From contig JAGRDO010000013.1 in assembly GCA_020447005.1 (NCBI GenBank), positions 1-35,792 on the forward strand: 35,792 nucleotides of DNA, read 5' to 3'. Source of the DNA: Paracoccaceae bacterium. GTDB taxonomy: Bacteria; Pseudomonadota; Alphaproteobacteria; Rhodobacterales; Rhodobacteraceae. The notes below the pieces were generated by a model, which made no database searches, was not told the origin of the DNA, and saw only the letters and a list, made by a program, of their open reading frames with translations. Below, piece after piece: positions 15,185-23,481 of this stretch. Positions within the stretch are counted from its first letter, which is position 1. Each line of letters starts with the position of its first letter. The translations under genes were made by a program, and so were the position numbers.

Positions 15185-16186
15185 ATGACCCTCATGCAAA
15201 AATTCCTCGGCGCGGCAGCGGCAATGGCGCTGACATCCGGCGCCGCGCTCGCCGATCCGGCGATCATCTACGATCTTGGCGGCAAGTTCGACAAGTCGTT
15301 CAACGAAGCCGCCTACAATGGCGCCGAGCGCTGGAAGGCGGAGACCGGCGGCACTTACAAGGAACTCGAAATGCAGTCCGAGGCCCAGCGCGAGCAGGCG
15401 TTGCGCCGGCTGGCGGAAGCTGGCGCCAACCCTGTCGTCATGACCGGCTTCGGCTTTGCCGATGCCCTGAGCGCCGTCGCGCCGGACTTTCCCGACACGA
15501 AATTCGCGATCATCGACGTCAACTGGCTTGATCTTCCCAACGTAAGGCAGGTGGCCTTCAGCGAACATGAAGGCTCGTATCTCGTCGGCATGATGGCCGC
15601 GCTTGCCTCGAAATCCGGCACGGTCGGCTTCGTCGGCGGGATGGACATCCCGTTGATCCGCAAGTTCGGCTGCGGCTATGCCGAAGGCGTCAAGGCCGTC
15701 AATCCGGACGCAACCGTGGTCATGAACATGACCGGCACCACCCCCGCGGCCTGGAACGATCCGGTCAAGGGCGCCGAACTTGCCAAGGCGCAGAAAGCCC
15801 AGGGCGCGGACGTGATCTTTGCGGCCGCCGGTGGCACCGGCATCGGGGTGCTTCAGTCCGCCGCTGACGAAGGCATCCTTTCTATCGGTGTCGACAGCAA
15901 CCAGAACTATCTTCATCCGGGTCAGGTCCTGACCTCGATGCTCAAGCGCGTCGACAATGCCGTTTATGAAGCCTTCAAGGCCGGAACCGACCTTGAAACC
16001 GGAAAGGTCGTGGTCATGGATCTGGCCAGCAACGGCGTCGGTTACGCGCTTGACGACAATAACGCCTCTCTGGTGACGCCAGAGATGAAGGCGACGGTCG
16101 ATGCTGCGGCCGAAAAGATCAAGTCGGGCGAAATCGTCGTGCACGATTACATGACCGACGACACCTGCCCTGCCGCTTCCTTCTGA
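15185..16186 (+). CDS. BMP-family nucleoside-binding periplasmic protein
   Basis: This 333-residue protein is the substrate-binding component of a BMP/PnrA-type ABC importer. A signal peptide ends at ALA-D near residue 24; there is no lipobox cysteine, so it should be free in the periplasm rather than a lipoprotein as in Gram-positive relatives. Family features include IYDLGGKFDKSFNE near the mature N-terminus, VGMMAALASKSGTVGFVGG, and VIFAAAGGTGIGV. ATG 15185 has GGGAG 6 bases upstream. The four genes behind it (ATPase, two permeases, nucleoside phosphorylase) point to purine nucleosides as substrates. Its leader can hide the Shine-Dalgarno in a stem. Confidence 0.92.
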   Translation: MTLMQKFLGAAAAMALTSGAALADPAIIYDLGGKFDKSFNEAAYNGAERWKAETGGTYKELEMQSEAQREQALRRLAEAGANPVVMTGFGFADALSAVAPDFPDTKFAIIDVNWLDLPNVRQVAFSEHEGSYLVGMMAALASKSGTVGFVGGMDIPLIRKFGCGYAEGVKAVNPDATVVMNMTGTTPAAWNDPVKGAELAKAQKAQGADVIFAAAGGTGIGVLQSAADEGILSIGVDSNQNYLHPGQVLTSMLKRVDNAVYEAFKAGTDLETGKVVVMDLASNGVGYALDDNNASLVTPEMKATVDAAAEKIKSGEIVVHDYMTDDTCPAASF

Positions 16187-17754
16187 TGGCAGGCAACGGG
16201 ACATCGGGGCGGCCGGAAACGGCCGCCCCCTTTGCAATCGAGCTGAAGGGTATCTCCAAGGCTTTCGGCCCGGTACAGGCCAACAAGGACATCTCGATCC
16301 AGGTTGCAAAGGGGACCGTTCACGGCATCATCGGTGAAAACGGTGCCGGCAAATCAACGTTGATGTCGATCCTCTACGGTTTTTACAAGGCCGATACGGG
16401 CAGCATTTTCATCAACGGCAAACAGACCGACATTCCCGACAGCCAGGCGGCAATCCGCGCCGGGATCGGCATGGTTTTCCAGCATTTCAAGCTGGTGCAG
16501 AATTTCAGCGTTCTTGAAAACGTCATCCTTGGGGCCGAGGATGGCGCACTGTTGCGCCCGTCCCTGACCAAGGCCCGGCAGGTGCTTGGCGAACTTGCGC
16601 AGGAATATGAACTCGACGTCGACCCCGATGAGGTGATCGAGGAACTGTCCGTCGGCCACCAGCAACGGGTCGAGATCCTCAAGGCGCTTTATCGCCACGC
16701 CGAAATCCTGATCCTCGACGAACCGACGGGCGTTCTGACGCCGGATGAGGCCGATCACCTTTTCCGTATCCTTCGCGGGCTGAAGGAACAGGGCAAGACC
16801 ATCGTCCTGATCACCCACAAGCTGCGCGAGATCATGGAGATCACCGATACGGTCAGCGTGATGCGCCGGGGCGAGATGACGGCGACGGTCAAGACGGCGG
16901 AGACCAGCCCCGAGGAGCTGGCCGAGCTTATGGTTGGCCGCAAGGTTCTGCTCGACGTGGCAAAATCCCCGGCCAGGCCCGGAAAGATGGTGCTTGAAGT
17001 CGAGAACCTGAAAGTGGTCGACGCAGACAAGGTCGAGCGCCTGAAGGGTATATCCTTCAACATCCGCGCAGGTGAAATCCTCGGGATCGCCGGGGTCGCC
17101 GGCAATGGCCAGTCCGAACTTCTTGAGGTGCTGGGCGGTATCGCGCACGGCACCGGTCATATCCGGCTGAACGGACAGGAACTTGACCTGACCGGCCAGC
17201 ATTCCGATGGCCAGTCGCGCCGCGCCAGGGGCATCGCCCATGTGCCCGAGGATCGGCAGCATCTGGGCATGATCATGGATTTCACCGCTTGGGAAAACGT
17301 GGCCTTCGGCTATCACAACGACCCGGCCTATCAGAAGAACCGATGGTTGATGGACAATGCCGCGGTCCTTGCCGATACCGAAAGGAAAATGGAACGTTTC
17401 GACGTGCGCCCGCCAATTCCGGGGCTTGCGGCAAAGAGCTTTTCGGGCGGCAATCAGCAAAAGATCATTCTTGCGCGTGAAATCGAACGCAATCCAGAGC
17501 TTCTGCTGGTCGGGCAGCCGACCCGCGGGGTCGATATCGGCGCGATCGAGTTCATTCACAAGCGGATTGTCGAATTGCGCGACGCCGGCAAGGCGATCCT
17601 GCTGGTCAGCGTGGAACTGGATGAAATCATGAGCCTTTCGGACCGTATCGCCGTGATGTTCGACGGCCGGATCATGGGCGAACGCATGCCCGAAAACACC
17701 AACGAACGCGAGCTTGGGCTTTTGATGGCTGGCGTAGCCGGGGAGGCCGCCTGA
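16186..17754 (+). CDS. ABC transporter ATPase with two nucleotide-binding domains (nucleoside importer)
   Basis: The 522-residue protein is a tandem ABC ATPase of the type that serves BMP-family and sugar importers. The first domain has a full Walker A (GENGAGKST), signature LSVGHQQR and Walker B LILDEPTGVL. The second has the naturally altered Walker A GVAGNGQSE, signature FSGGNQQK and LLLVGQPTRGVD, so ATP hydrolysis probably rests mostly on the first site. It energises nucleoside uptake through the two downstream permeases at the inner membrane. The start overlaps the binding-protein stop by one base (TGATG), and the stop overlaps the next start in the same way. Confidence 0.94.
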   Translation: MAGNGTSGRPETAAPFAIELKGISKAFGPVQANKDISIQVAKGTVHGIIGENGAGKSTLMSILYGFYKADTGSIFINGKQTDIPDSQAAIRAGIGMVFQHFKLVQNFSVLENVILGAEDGALLRPSLTKARQVLGELAQEYELDVDPDEVIEELSVGHQQRVEILKALYRHAEILILDEPTGVLTPDEADHLFRILRGLKEQGKTIVLITHKLREIMEITDTVSVMRRGEMTATVKTAETSPEELAELMVGRKVLLDVAKSPARPGKMVLEVENLKVVDADKVERLKGISFNIRAGEILGIAGVAGNGQSELLEVLGGIAHGTGHIRLNGQELDLTGQHSDGQSRRARGIAHVPEDRQHLGMIMDFTAWENVAFGYHNDPAYQKNRWLMDNAAVLADTERKMERFDVRPPIPGLAAKSFSGGNQQKIILAREIERNPELLLVGQPTRGVDIGAIEFIHKRIVELRDAGKAILLVSVELDEIMSLSDRIAVMFDGRIMGERMPENTNERELGLLMAGVAGEAA

Positions 17755-18842
17755 TGACCAGACTGCCGCGTTGGGCCGATCTGGTCCTTGTCCCGCTCAT
17801 CAGCCTGCTTCTGGCGGGGCTTTTCTCTACCCTGGTCATCCTGTCGATCGGGCAAAGTCCGGTCGAGGCCTTGAAAACCATGGTCGATGGCGCGATCGGT
17901 TCGGCCTATGGCTGGGGCTATACGCTCTACTATACGACAAGCTTCCTCTTTACCGGTCTTGCGGTGACCGTGGCCTTCCACGCCTCGCTTTTCAATATCG
18001 GCGGCGAAGGGCAGGCCCAGCTTGGCGGGCTGGGCGTTGCGCTGGTCTGTCTGGCCCTGCCCTGGCCGCACTGGACGCTGGCCCTGCCCGCCGCGATGAT
18101 CGGCGGGGCCCTCTTTGGCGCCGCATGGGCCGCGATCCCTGCCTATTTGCAGGCGAAACGCGGAAGCCATATCGTCATCACCACGATCATGTTCAACTAT
18201 ATCGCCGCTGCGTTGCTGGCCTATCTTCTGGTCGACGTGCTGAAACCGGTGGGCCAGTCGGACCCGGCCTCGGCCCGGTTTCCGCAAGGCACCGAACTGC
18301 CGACCCTGCATGAGATCCCCGGCCTGTCGCTGATCTTCACCAAGCAGGTTCCCGCGAATGTCACGCTCTTCATCGCGCTTGCCGCGTGCTGGCTGATCTG
18401 GGTCCTGCTTTGGCGCACCCGCCTTGGTTACGAAATCCGCGCCTTCGGCAAATCCGAACCCGCGGCCCTTTACGTCGGCATCAACCCGGTTCGCATCACG
18501 ATGATCGCCATGCTGATCTCGGGCGCGCTGGCCGGGCTGATGGCGATCAACAACGTGATGGGCGAAAGCGGACGGCTGTTGCAGAACTCGGCAGAGGGGG
18601 CGGGTTTCATCGGTATCGCGGTGGCGCTGATGGGGCGCAACCACCCGATGGGCGTGTTCCTTGCCGCGATCCTTTTCGGCTTTCTCTATCAGGGCGGTGC
18701 GGAACTGGGCCTTTTCACGTCGATCCCGATCGAGCTGCGGACCGTGGTGCAGGGCCTTGTGATCCTGTTCACCGGGGCGCTTGACCACATGGTGCGCATG
18801 ATGCTTGGCGTCTTCTTTGCACCGCGGCGGGGGGTTCGGTGA
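17754..18842 (+). CDS. ABC transporter permease, nucleoside importer (first)
   Basis: A 362-residue integral membrane protein of the BPD_transp_2 type, with about nine or ten hydrophobic spans. It includes the family element FNIGGEGQAQLGG near residue 80 and KRGSHIVITTIMFNYIAAAL in the middle. It is the longer of the two permeases, as usual in BMP-type nucleoside systems such as Bacillus YufP. TGATG overlaps at both ends show tight coupling in the operon. Confidence 0.92.
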   Translation: MTRLPRWADLVLVPLISLLLAGLFSTLVILSIGQSPVEALKTMVDGAIGSAYGWGYTLYYTTSFLFTGLAVTVAFHASLFNIGGEGQAQLGGLGVALVCLALPWPHWTLALPAAMIGGALFGAAWAAIPAYLQAKRGSHIVITTIMFNYIAAALLAYLLVDVLKPVGQSDPASARFPQGTELPTLHEIPGLSLIFTKQVPANVTLFIALAACWLIWVLLWRTRLGYEIRAFGKSEPAALYVGINPVRITMIAMLISGALAGLMAINNVMGESGRLLQNSAEGAGFIGIAVALMGRNHPMGVFLAAILFGFLYQGGAELGLFTSIPIELRTVVQGLVILFTGALDHMVRMMLGVFFAPRRGVR

Positions 18843-19810
18843 TGGATTTCGCAACATTTGTCCAGATCCTCGATTCGACGATGCGGCTGGCAACCCCGTT
18901 GCTGCTGGCCTGCCTTGCGGGTCTCTTTTCCGAACGGTCGGGGATTTTCGACATCGGGCTTGAGGGCAAGATGCTGATGGCCGCGATGTGCACCGGGGCA
19001 GCGGCTGCGCTGTCCGGTTCTGTCTGGGTCGGTCTTCTGGCCGGGATCGGGGGGGCGATGGTTCTCGCGGCGATCCACGGGGTCGCTTCCATCACCTTTC
19101 GCGGCAATCAGCTGATCTCGGGCGTGGCGCTGAATTTCGTGGCCTCGGGGATCACGGTTCTGGCGGCGCAATCGATGTTCCATCAGGGCGGCCGCACCCC
19201 GCCCCTGTCGGGTGGCGCGAGGTTCAATCCGATTGACCTGCCCTTTGCCGAGGCGGCGTCCGGGATCCCGATCATTGGGCCCATCTATGCCGAGGTGCTT
19301 TCGGGCCATGGGGCACTTGTCTATGTCGCGCTTCTTGCCGTTCCGCTGACCTGGTGGGTTCTTTACCGGACACGCTTCGGGTTGCGCCTGCGCGCCGTCG
19401 GTGAAAACCCGGCCTCGGTCGACACGGCCGGCATCTCGGTCGTCAGGCTGCGCTATACGGCCGTGGCGATCACCGGGGTTCTTTGCGGCATCGCCGGCGC
19501 CTATATGGCCGCAGGGCTTCAGGCCGGTTTCGGCAAGGAAATGACGGCCGGTCGCGGCTATATCGCGCTCGCCGCACTGATCTTCGCCAAATGGCGGCCG
19601 TGGTACGCGCTGATGGCGACACTGCTTTTCGGCTTCTTTCAGGCGCTGGCACTCCGCCCCGATGTGATCAAGGCATCCGTCGGTTTCGATGTCCCCGTTC
19701 CGGCGCTTGACGCCCTGCCCTACATCCTGACGGTTATCGTGCTTGCGGGATTTGTCGGGCGGGCAATTCCGCCCCGGGCAGGCGGAGAACCCTATGTCAA
19801 AGAGCGCTGA
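18842..19810 (+). CDS. ABC transporter permease, nucleoside importer (second)
   Basis: A 322-residue membrane protein resembling the YufQ-type permease. Family features are SERSGIFDIGLEGKMLMAAM near the N-terminus and the later AGLQAGFGKEMTAGRGYIAL. ATG 18842 overlaps the previous stop by one base (TGATG), as in the preceding genes; a GTG one codon earlier is possible. The last codons overlap the nucleoside phosphorylase start by 17 bases. It would form the heterodimeric channel together with the other permease. Confidence 0.92.
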   Translation: MDFATFVQILDSTMRLATPLLLACLAGLFSERSGIFDIGLEGKMLMAAMCTGAAAALSGSVWVGLLAGIGGAMVLAAIHGVASITFRGNQLISGVALNFVASGITVLAAQSMFHQGGRTPPLSGGARFNPIDLPFAEAASGIPIIGPIYAEVLSGHGALVYVALLAVPLTWWVLYRTRFGLRLRAVGENPASVDTAGISVVRLRYTAVAITGVLCGIAGAYMAAGLQAGFGKEMTAGRGYIALAALIFAKWRPWYALMATLLFGFFQALALRPDVIKASVGFDVPVPALDALPYILTVIVLAGFVGRAIPPRAGGEPYVKER

Positions 19811-20597
19811 ACTTGCACAACTGATCCGCGACCGGGCCGGAGCGGCCCCGGTCAGTCACGGCCTGATCCTCGGGTCAGGTCTTGGGCATATCGCGGGCGA
19901 GGTCGATGGCGTTGCGATCAACTATGCCGACCTTCCCGGCTTTCCCCATGCGGCCGTGTCCGGACATAACCCGGTTCTGGCCGTCGGGATGCTGGAAGGC
20001 GTCCGGGTGGCCGTCTTCGGCGGGCGGTCCCACTATTACGAATCCGGGCATGCGGGTGCGATGCGGCTGCCGCTTGAGGTTCTCAAGGCGCTTGGGGCGG
20101 ACCGGCTCATCGTCACGAATGCCGCGGGGTCCATGGATGCGGTCAACCCACCCGGCGCGGTCATGCTTCTGTCGGATCACATCAACTTTTCCGGTCTCAA
20201 CCCCCTGATCGGAGAGCGGACGGATGCGCGCTTCGTTCCGATGACCGACGCCCATGACGCAAGGATGCGGGCCGCATTGCGGGCAGCCGCCACTGCGGAA
20301 GGGATCGACGCGGGCGAAGGTGTCTATGCCTGGTATTCGGGCCCGTCCTTCGAAACACCCGCAGAGATCCGGGCAATCCGCGCGCTCGGGGCTGACGCGG
20401 TCGGCATGTCGACCGTGCCCGAAGTGATCCTTGCGCGCTTCCTGGGTCTGCGCGTCGCCGCGATTTCGGTGATCACCAACATGGCCGCCGGGATGAGCGA
20501 CGAGAAAATAAGCCATGAGCATACCAAATCGATGGCGCCGATCGGGGCGGCAAAGCTGGAGCGGATATTGCGCCGCTATTTGCGCGATCTGGACTGA
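19794..20597 (+). CDS. Purine-nucleoside phosphorylase (trimeric type)
   Basis: This 267-residue enzyme cleaves purine nucleosides with phosphate to the free base and ribose-1-phosphate. Family motifs are the phosphate-binding LGSGLG, GGRSHYYESG, the base-site YSGPSFETPAEIRA with its conserved glutamate, GMSTVPEV, and ITNMAAGMSDEKISHEH. The Asn in ITN agrees with 6-oxopurine-type (guanosine/inosine/xanthosine) enzymes. ATG 19794 has GGCGGAG upstream and starts 17 bases before the permease stop. Placement as last gene of the importer operon gives a clear salvage pathway: take up nucleosides, then split them. Confidence 0.92.
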   Translation: MSKSAELAQLIRDRAGAAPVSHGLILGSGLGHIAGEVDGVAINYADLPGFPHAAVSGHNPVLAVGMLEGVRVAVFGGRSHYYESGHAGAMRLPLEVLKALGADRLIVTNAAGSMDAVNPPGAVMLLSDHINFSGLNPLIGERTDARFVPMTDAHDARMRAALRAAATAEGIDAGEGVYAWYSGPSFETPAEIRAIRALGADAVGMSTVPEVILARFLGLRVAAISVITNMAAGMSDEKISHEHTKSMAPIGAAKLERILRRYLRDLD

Positions 20598-20708
20598 CGG
20601 GAATAGCCGAACTGGCGCGGCCCCGTCGCCGACAAGCGTTTGACTTCCATGCGATATCGCGTCAACACTGAACGATAACGGATCATTCCAGCGGACATCG
20701 CCGTTCTG
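20598..20708. promoter_or_regulatory. Gap before the TauE/SafE gene, with nested inverted repeats
   Basis: The perfect palindrome GCGATATCGC (20651-20660) lies between TTTGAC (20639-20644) and GTCAA (20661-20665), themselves an inverted pair. TTGACT at 20640-20645 could be a -35 box, but no good -10 is spaced from it. The arrangement could be an operator. It is short enough to be chance. Confidence 0.3.
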
Positions 20709-21629
20709 ATGCAAATCTATCTGCCCATTGCAGAGGTATCTTTGGATGCTTTTCTGCTGCTTGGTATCGGGGGTGTGGTTGGTTTGCTGTCGGGCCTGTT
20801 CGGGGTTGGCGGCGGCTTTCTGATCACACCGCTTCTGTTTTTCATCGGAGTTCCGCCTGTCGTAGCCGTGGCCACCGGTGCAAATCAGGTTGTCGCGTCA
20901 TCGATCTCGGGTGTTCTGGCACATCTGAAGCGGCGTACCGTCGACATCCGGATGGGGCTTGTCCTTCTTGCCGGGGGCCTGTCGGGTTCCGCGCTTGGCA
21001 TCTGGGTGTTCAATCACCTTTCCCGGATCGGTCAGATCGACCTTGTGGTGCAGCTTTCCTATGTGGTCTTTCTAGGGCTGATCGGCGCCTTGATGTTGCA
21101 GGAAAGCCTTCGGGCGCTGCGAAGATCCTCAAGGCCCGGCGCGGTTTCCGTGAAACGGCACCATCATTCCTGGCTGCACAACCTGCCTTTCAAGATCAAG
21201 TTTCGCACCTCTGGCCTGTATATCAGTGTCGTGCCCCCCCTCCTTGTCGGGGTGCTGGTGGGTCTGCTTGCGGCGATCATGGGTGTGGGGGGCGGCTTCA
21301 TCATGGTGCCCGCGATGATCTACCTTTTGGGCATGCCCACAAAGGTCGTCATCGGAACGTCGCTTTTCCAGATCATTTTCGTCACCGGTTTCACGACCTT
21401 CATGCATGCCTACACCAACCAGTCGGTCGATCTGATGCTGGCGCTTCTGCTGATCATCGGCGGGGTCGTCGGCGCGCAGATCGGCACCAGATTGGGGGCG
21501 CGGCTGAAGGCCGAACAACTGCGCATCCTTCTGGCACTGCTGGTTCTGGCCGTCTGCGTGAAGATCGGCGCCGATCTGCTGATCCGCCCGGGCGAGCTTT
21601 ACTCGATTTCGGAGGCCGCACAGCGATGA
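20709..21629 (+). CDS. TauE/SafE family membrane exporter
   Basis: The 306-residue protein has about eight membrane spans and the family's internal duplication: LLSGLFGVGGGFLITPLL in the first half and LLAAIMGVGGGFIMVPAM in the second. TauE/SafE proteins move small anions such as sulfite, sulfoacetate or related sulfur compounds across the inner membrane. ATGA overlap with the next gene, a TIGR02186 protein, indicates a two-gene unit, an arrangement I recall from other alphaproteobacteria. The substrate cannot be read from the sequence, and no sulfur-oxidation genes are in the window. Confidence 0.9.
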   Translation: MQIYLPIAEVSLDAFLLLGIGGVVGLLSGLFGVGGGFLITPLLFFIGVPPVVAVATGANQVVASSISGVLAHLKRRTVDIRMGLVLLAGGLSGSALGIWVFNHLSRIGQIDLVVQLSYVVFLGLIGALMLQESLRALRRSSRPGAVSVKRHHHSWLHNLPFKIKFRTSGLYISVVPPLLVGVLVGLLAAIMGVGGGFIMVPAMIYLLGMPTKVVIGTSLFQIIFVTGFTTFMHAYTNQSVDLMLALLLIIGGVVGAQIGTRLGARLKAEQLRILLALLVLAVCVKIGADLLIRPGELYSISEAAQR

Positions 21630-22396
21630 TCCGCCGCCTCGCCCTGATCGCCGTTTTCCTTCTTCCTGCAGGAATTGCAGGGGGAACCGAAGAAGTCGTC
21701 GCCGGGCTGAGCCAGAGTTCGATCGCCATCACCGCGAATTTCGATGGATCGGATCTTCTCATCTACGGCGCGGTAAAGCGCGAAGACCGTATTCCGCGCG
21801 ATTCCGAACTGGATGTCATCATTACGGTCGAAGGCCCGTCAGCGCCGATCATGGTGCGGCGCAAGTCGCGCAAGTTCGGGATCTGGGTGAACACCGCCGC
21901 CGTCGATGTGGACCATGCGCCAAGCTTTTACGCCGTGGCGACAACGCGCCCCCTGAACGATATCCTGTCCCAGATCGAGGACCTGCGCCGCAAGGTTTCG
22001 GTGCCCCAGTTGATCCGCTCGGTCGGCGCGCCGCCGGATATCCAGGACAGTCCCTCATTCACCGACGCGCTGATCCGTATTCGCGAGGAGAACGGCCTTT
22101 ACTCGCTTCACGAAGGGGCCGTGGAGCTTGAGGAGGACACGCTCTTCAGAACGGACATCGACCTTCCGGCGAACCTTGTCGAAGGCGAGTACCGGACAAG
22201 GATCTTCCTTGTCCGCGACAAGAAGGTGGTGGCGGCGAACGAGGCGCTGATCGATGTTCGCAAGGTCGGGCTTGAACGCTGGCTGTTCGATCTGGCCCAT
22301 AAATTGCCCGCCGCATACGGCGTTCTGGCGCTGTTCCTTGCGGGACTGGCCGGGTGGCTTGCCTCGACGGCATTCCGTCTGTTGCGCAACGGGTAG
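21626..22396 (+). CDS. TIGR02186 (Alph_Pro_TM) membrane-anchored periplasmic protein
   Basis: A 256-residue protein with an N-terminal signal peptide (about 1-20, ending AGG), a beta-rich periplasmic region with SSIAITANFDGSDLLIYGAV, and a single C-terminal span (about 232-250) followed by RLLRNG. This organisation and the conserved start identify the alphaproteobacterial TIGR02186 family. Its gene overlaps the TauE/SafE exporter gene by ATGA, so it probably acts with the exporter at the periplasmic face; the molecular role is not known. Confidence 0.85.
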   Translation: MIRRLALIAVFLLPAGIAGGTEEVVAGLSQSSIAITANFDGSDLLIYGAVKREDRIPRDSELDVIITVEGPSAPIMVRRKSRKFGIWVNTAAVDVDHAPSFYAVATTRPLNDILSQIEDLRRKVSVPQLIRSVGAPPDIQDSPSFTDALIRIREENGLYSLHEGAVELEEDTLFRTDIDLPANLVEGEYRTRIFLVRDKKVVAANEALIDVRKVGLERWLFDLAHKLPAAYGVLALFLAGLAGWLASTAFRLLRNG

Positions 22397-22424
22397 ATCT
22401 TTTTCCGTGCTTGCACCGGCCTGA

Positions 22425-23162
22425 TCATCCGCGCCCGACAAACGGCATGTTGGTGGCCATGATGGTCATCGTCAGCACGTTCGACGACAGCGGAAGCGAG
22501 GCCATGTGCAGGACCGCGCCGGCGACATCCTCGATGTCCATCATCGGCTCGGCCCTGATCGAACCGTCGGCCTGCGGCACCCCTTTTGCAATCGGTGCGG
22601 CAAGGTCGGTCGCGGTATTGCCGATGTCGATCTGGCCGCAAGCGATGGAATAAGGCCGCCCGTCAAGCGCAAGCGTCTTGGTCAGGCCGCTGATGGCGTG
22701 CTTGGTCGATGTATAGGCCACCGAGCGCGGGCGCGGCGCATGGGCTGAAACCGATCCGTTGTTGATGATCCGCCCCCCCTGGGGCGATTGCCGGCGCATC
22801 TGGCCAAAGGCGGCGCGGGCGCAAAGGAACATGCCCGTCAGATTGACATCGACCATCGCGCGCCAGTCGGCGACCGGCATTTCGTCGATCAGTGCCGATG
22901 GCCGGGCAATGCCTGCGTTGTTGAAAAGCACGTCAATCCGGCCGAACCGTCCAACCGTGGCCGCAAAGGCATCGGCCACCGCCGTCTCGTCGCTGACATC
23001 GCATGGCAGGGCAAGCGCTTGGGTGTTCGAGCCTGCCAGCCCGGCCAGCGCCCCGGCCCGCCGGGCAATCAGGGCCACGTTCCAGCCCTCGGCAAGAAAC
23101 CGCAATGCCACGGCTTTGCCGATCCCGGCCGATGCCCCGGTTACGACAACGGTTCCGGCCAT
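22425..23162 (-). CDS. Short-chain dehydrogenase/reductase
   Basis: A classical 245-residue SDR with the NAD(P)-binding TGASAGIG at residues 8-15, NNAG, the catalytic serine in NGSVSAH and the catalytic YTSTK (YxxxK). Substrate and cofactor preference cannot be determined; the ARR at about position 33-35 suggests NADP, by general knowledge of SDR Rossmann folds. It starts one base after the stop of the AsnC-domain gene on the same strand. The last residues (NMPFVGRG) resemble the C-terminus of many SDRs of unknown substrate. Confidence 0.9.
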   Translation of the reverse strand: MAGTVVVTGASAGIGKAVALRFLAEGWNVALIARRAGALAGLAGSNTQALALPCDVSDETAVADAFAATVGRFGRIDVLFNNAGIARPSALIDEMPVADWRAMVDVNLTGMFLCARAAFGQMRRQSPQGGRIINNGSVSAHAPRPRSVAYTSTKHAISGLTKTLALDGRPYSIACGQIDIGNTATDLAAPIAKGVPQADGSIRAEPMMDIEDVAGAVLHMASLPLSSNVLTMTIMATNMPFVGRG

Positions 23163-23163
23163 G

Positions 23164-23400
23164 TCAGAACGCCTGGAACGTCATGGTGGTCAGCGTCCGG
23201 TCGATCCCCGGGATGTCAAATAGCCGCTCATTCAGCCAGCGGCCGACATCGGCATCGTCGGGGACATAGATCTTGGCAATCAGGTCGAACTCGCCGGAGG
23301 TCGAATAAAGCTCTGACACCACCTCGCGCTCATAGATGGCGTCGGCGACGGCATAGGTCTTGCCGGGATTGCAGCGGAACTGGACAAAGATGCAGCGCAT
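23164..23400 (-). CDS. Stand-alone Lrp/AsnC ligand-binding (RAM) domain protein
   Basis: At 78 residues this is only the effector-binding alpha-beta sandwich of Lrp/AsnC regulators: RCIFVQFRCNPGKTYAVADA, then GEFDLIAKIYVPD, then a final beta strand TLTTMTFQAF. The helix-turn-helix is absent, so it cannot bind DNA by itself. Stand-alone RAM proteins form oligomers that bind amino acids or modulate full-length regulators. The ATG at 23400 is preceded by AGGGAG. It is followed by the SDR gene after one base, which suggests that the two are coexpressed. Confidence 0.85.
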   Translation of the reverse strand: MRCIFVQFRCNPGKTYAVADAIYEREVVSELYSTSGEFDLIAKIYVPDDADVGRWLNERLFDIPGIDRTLTTMTFQAF

Positions 23401-23481
23401 GGGCGAACTCCCTCTTGTTGACGGCAAGATTAGAGGGTTTGCGGCGCGACCGGAACCCTGCTTTGCTGCGGGCGGCCTGCC

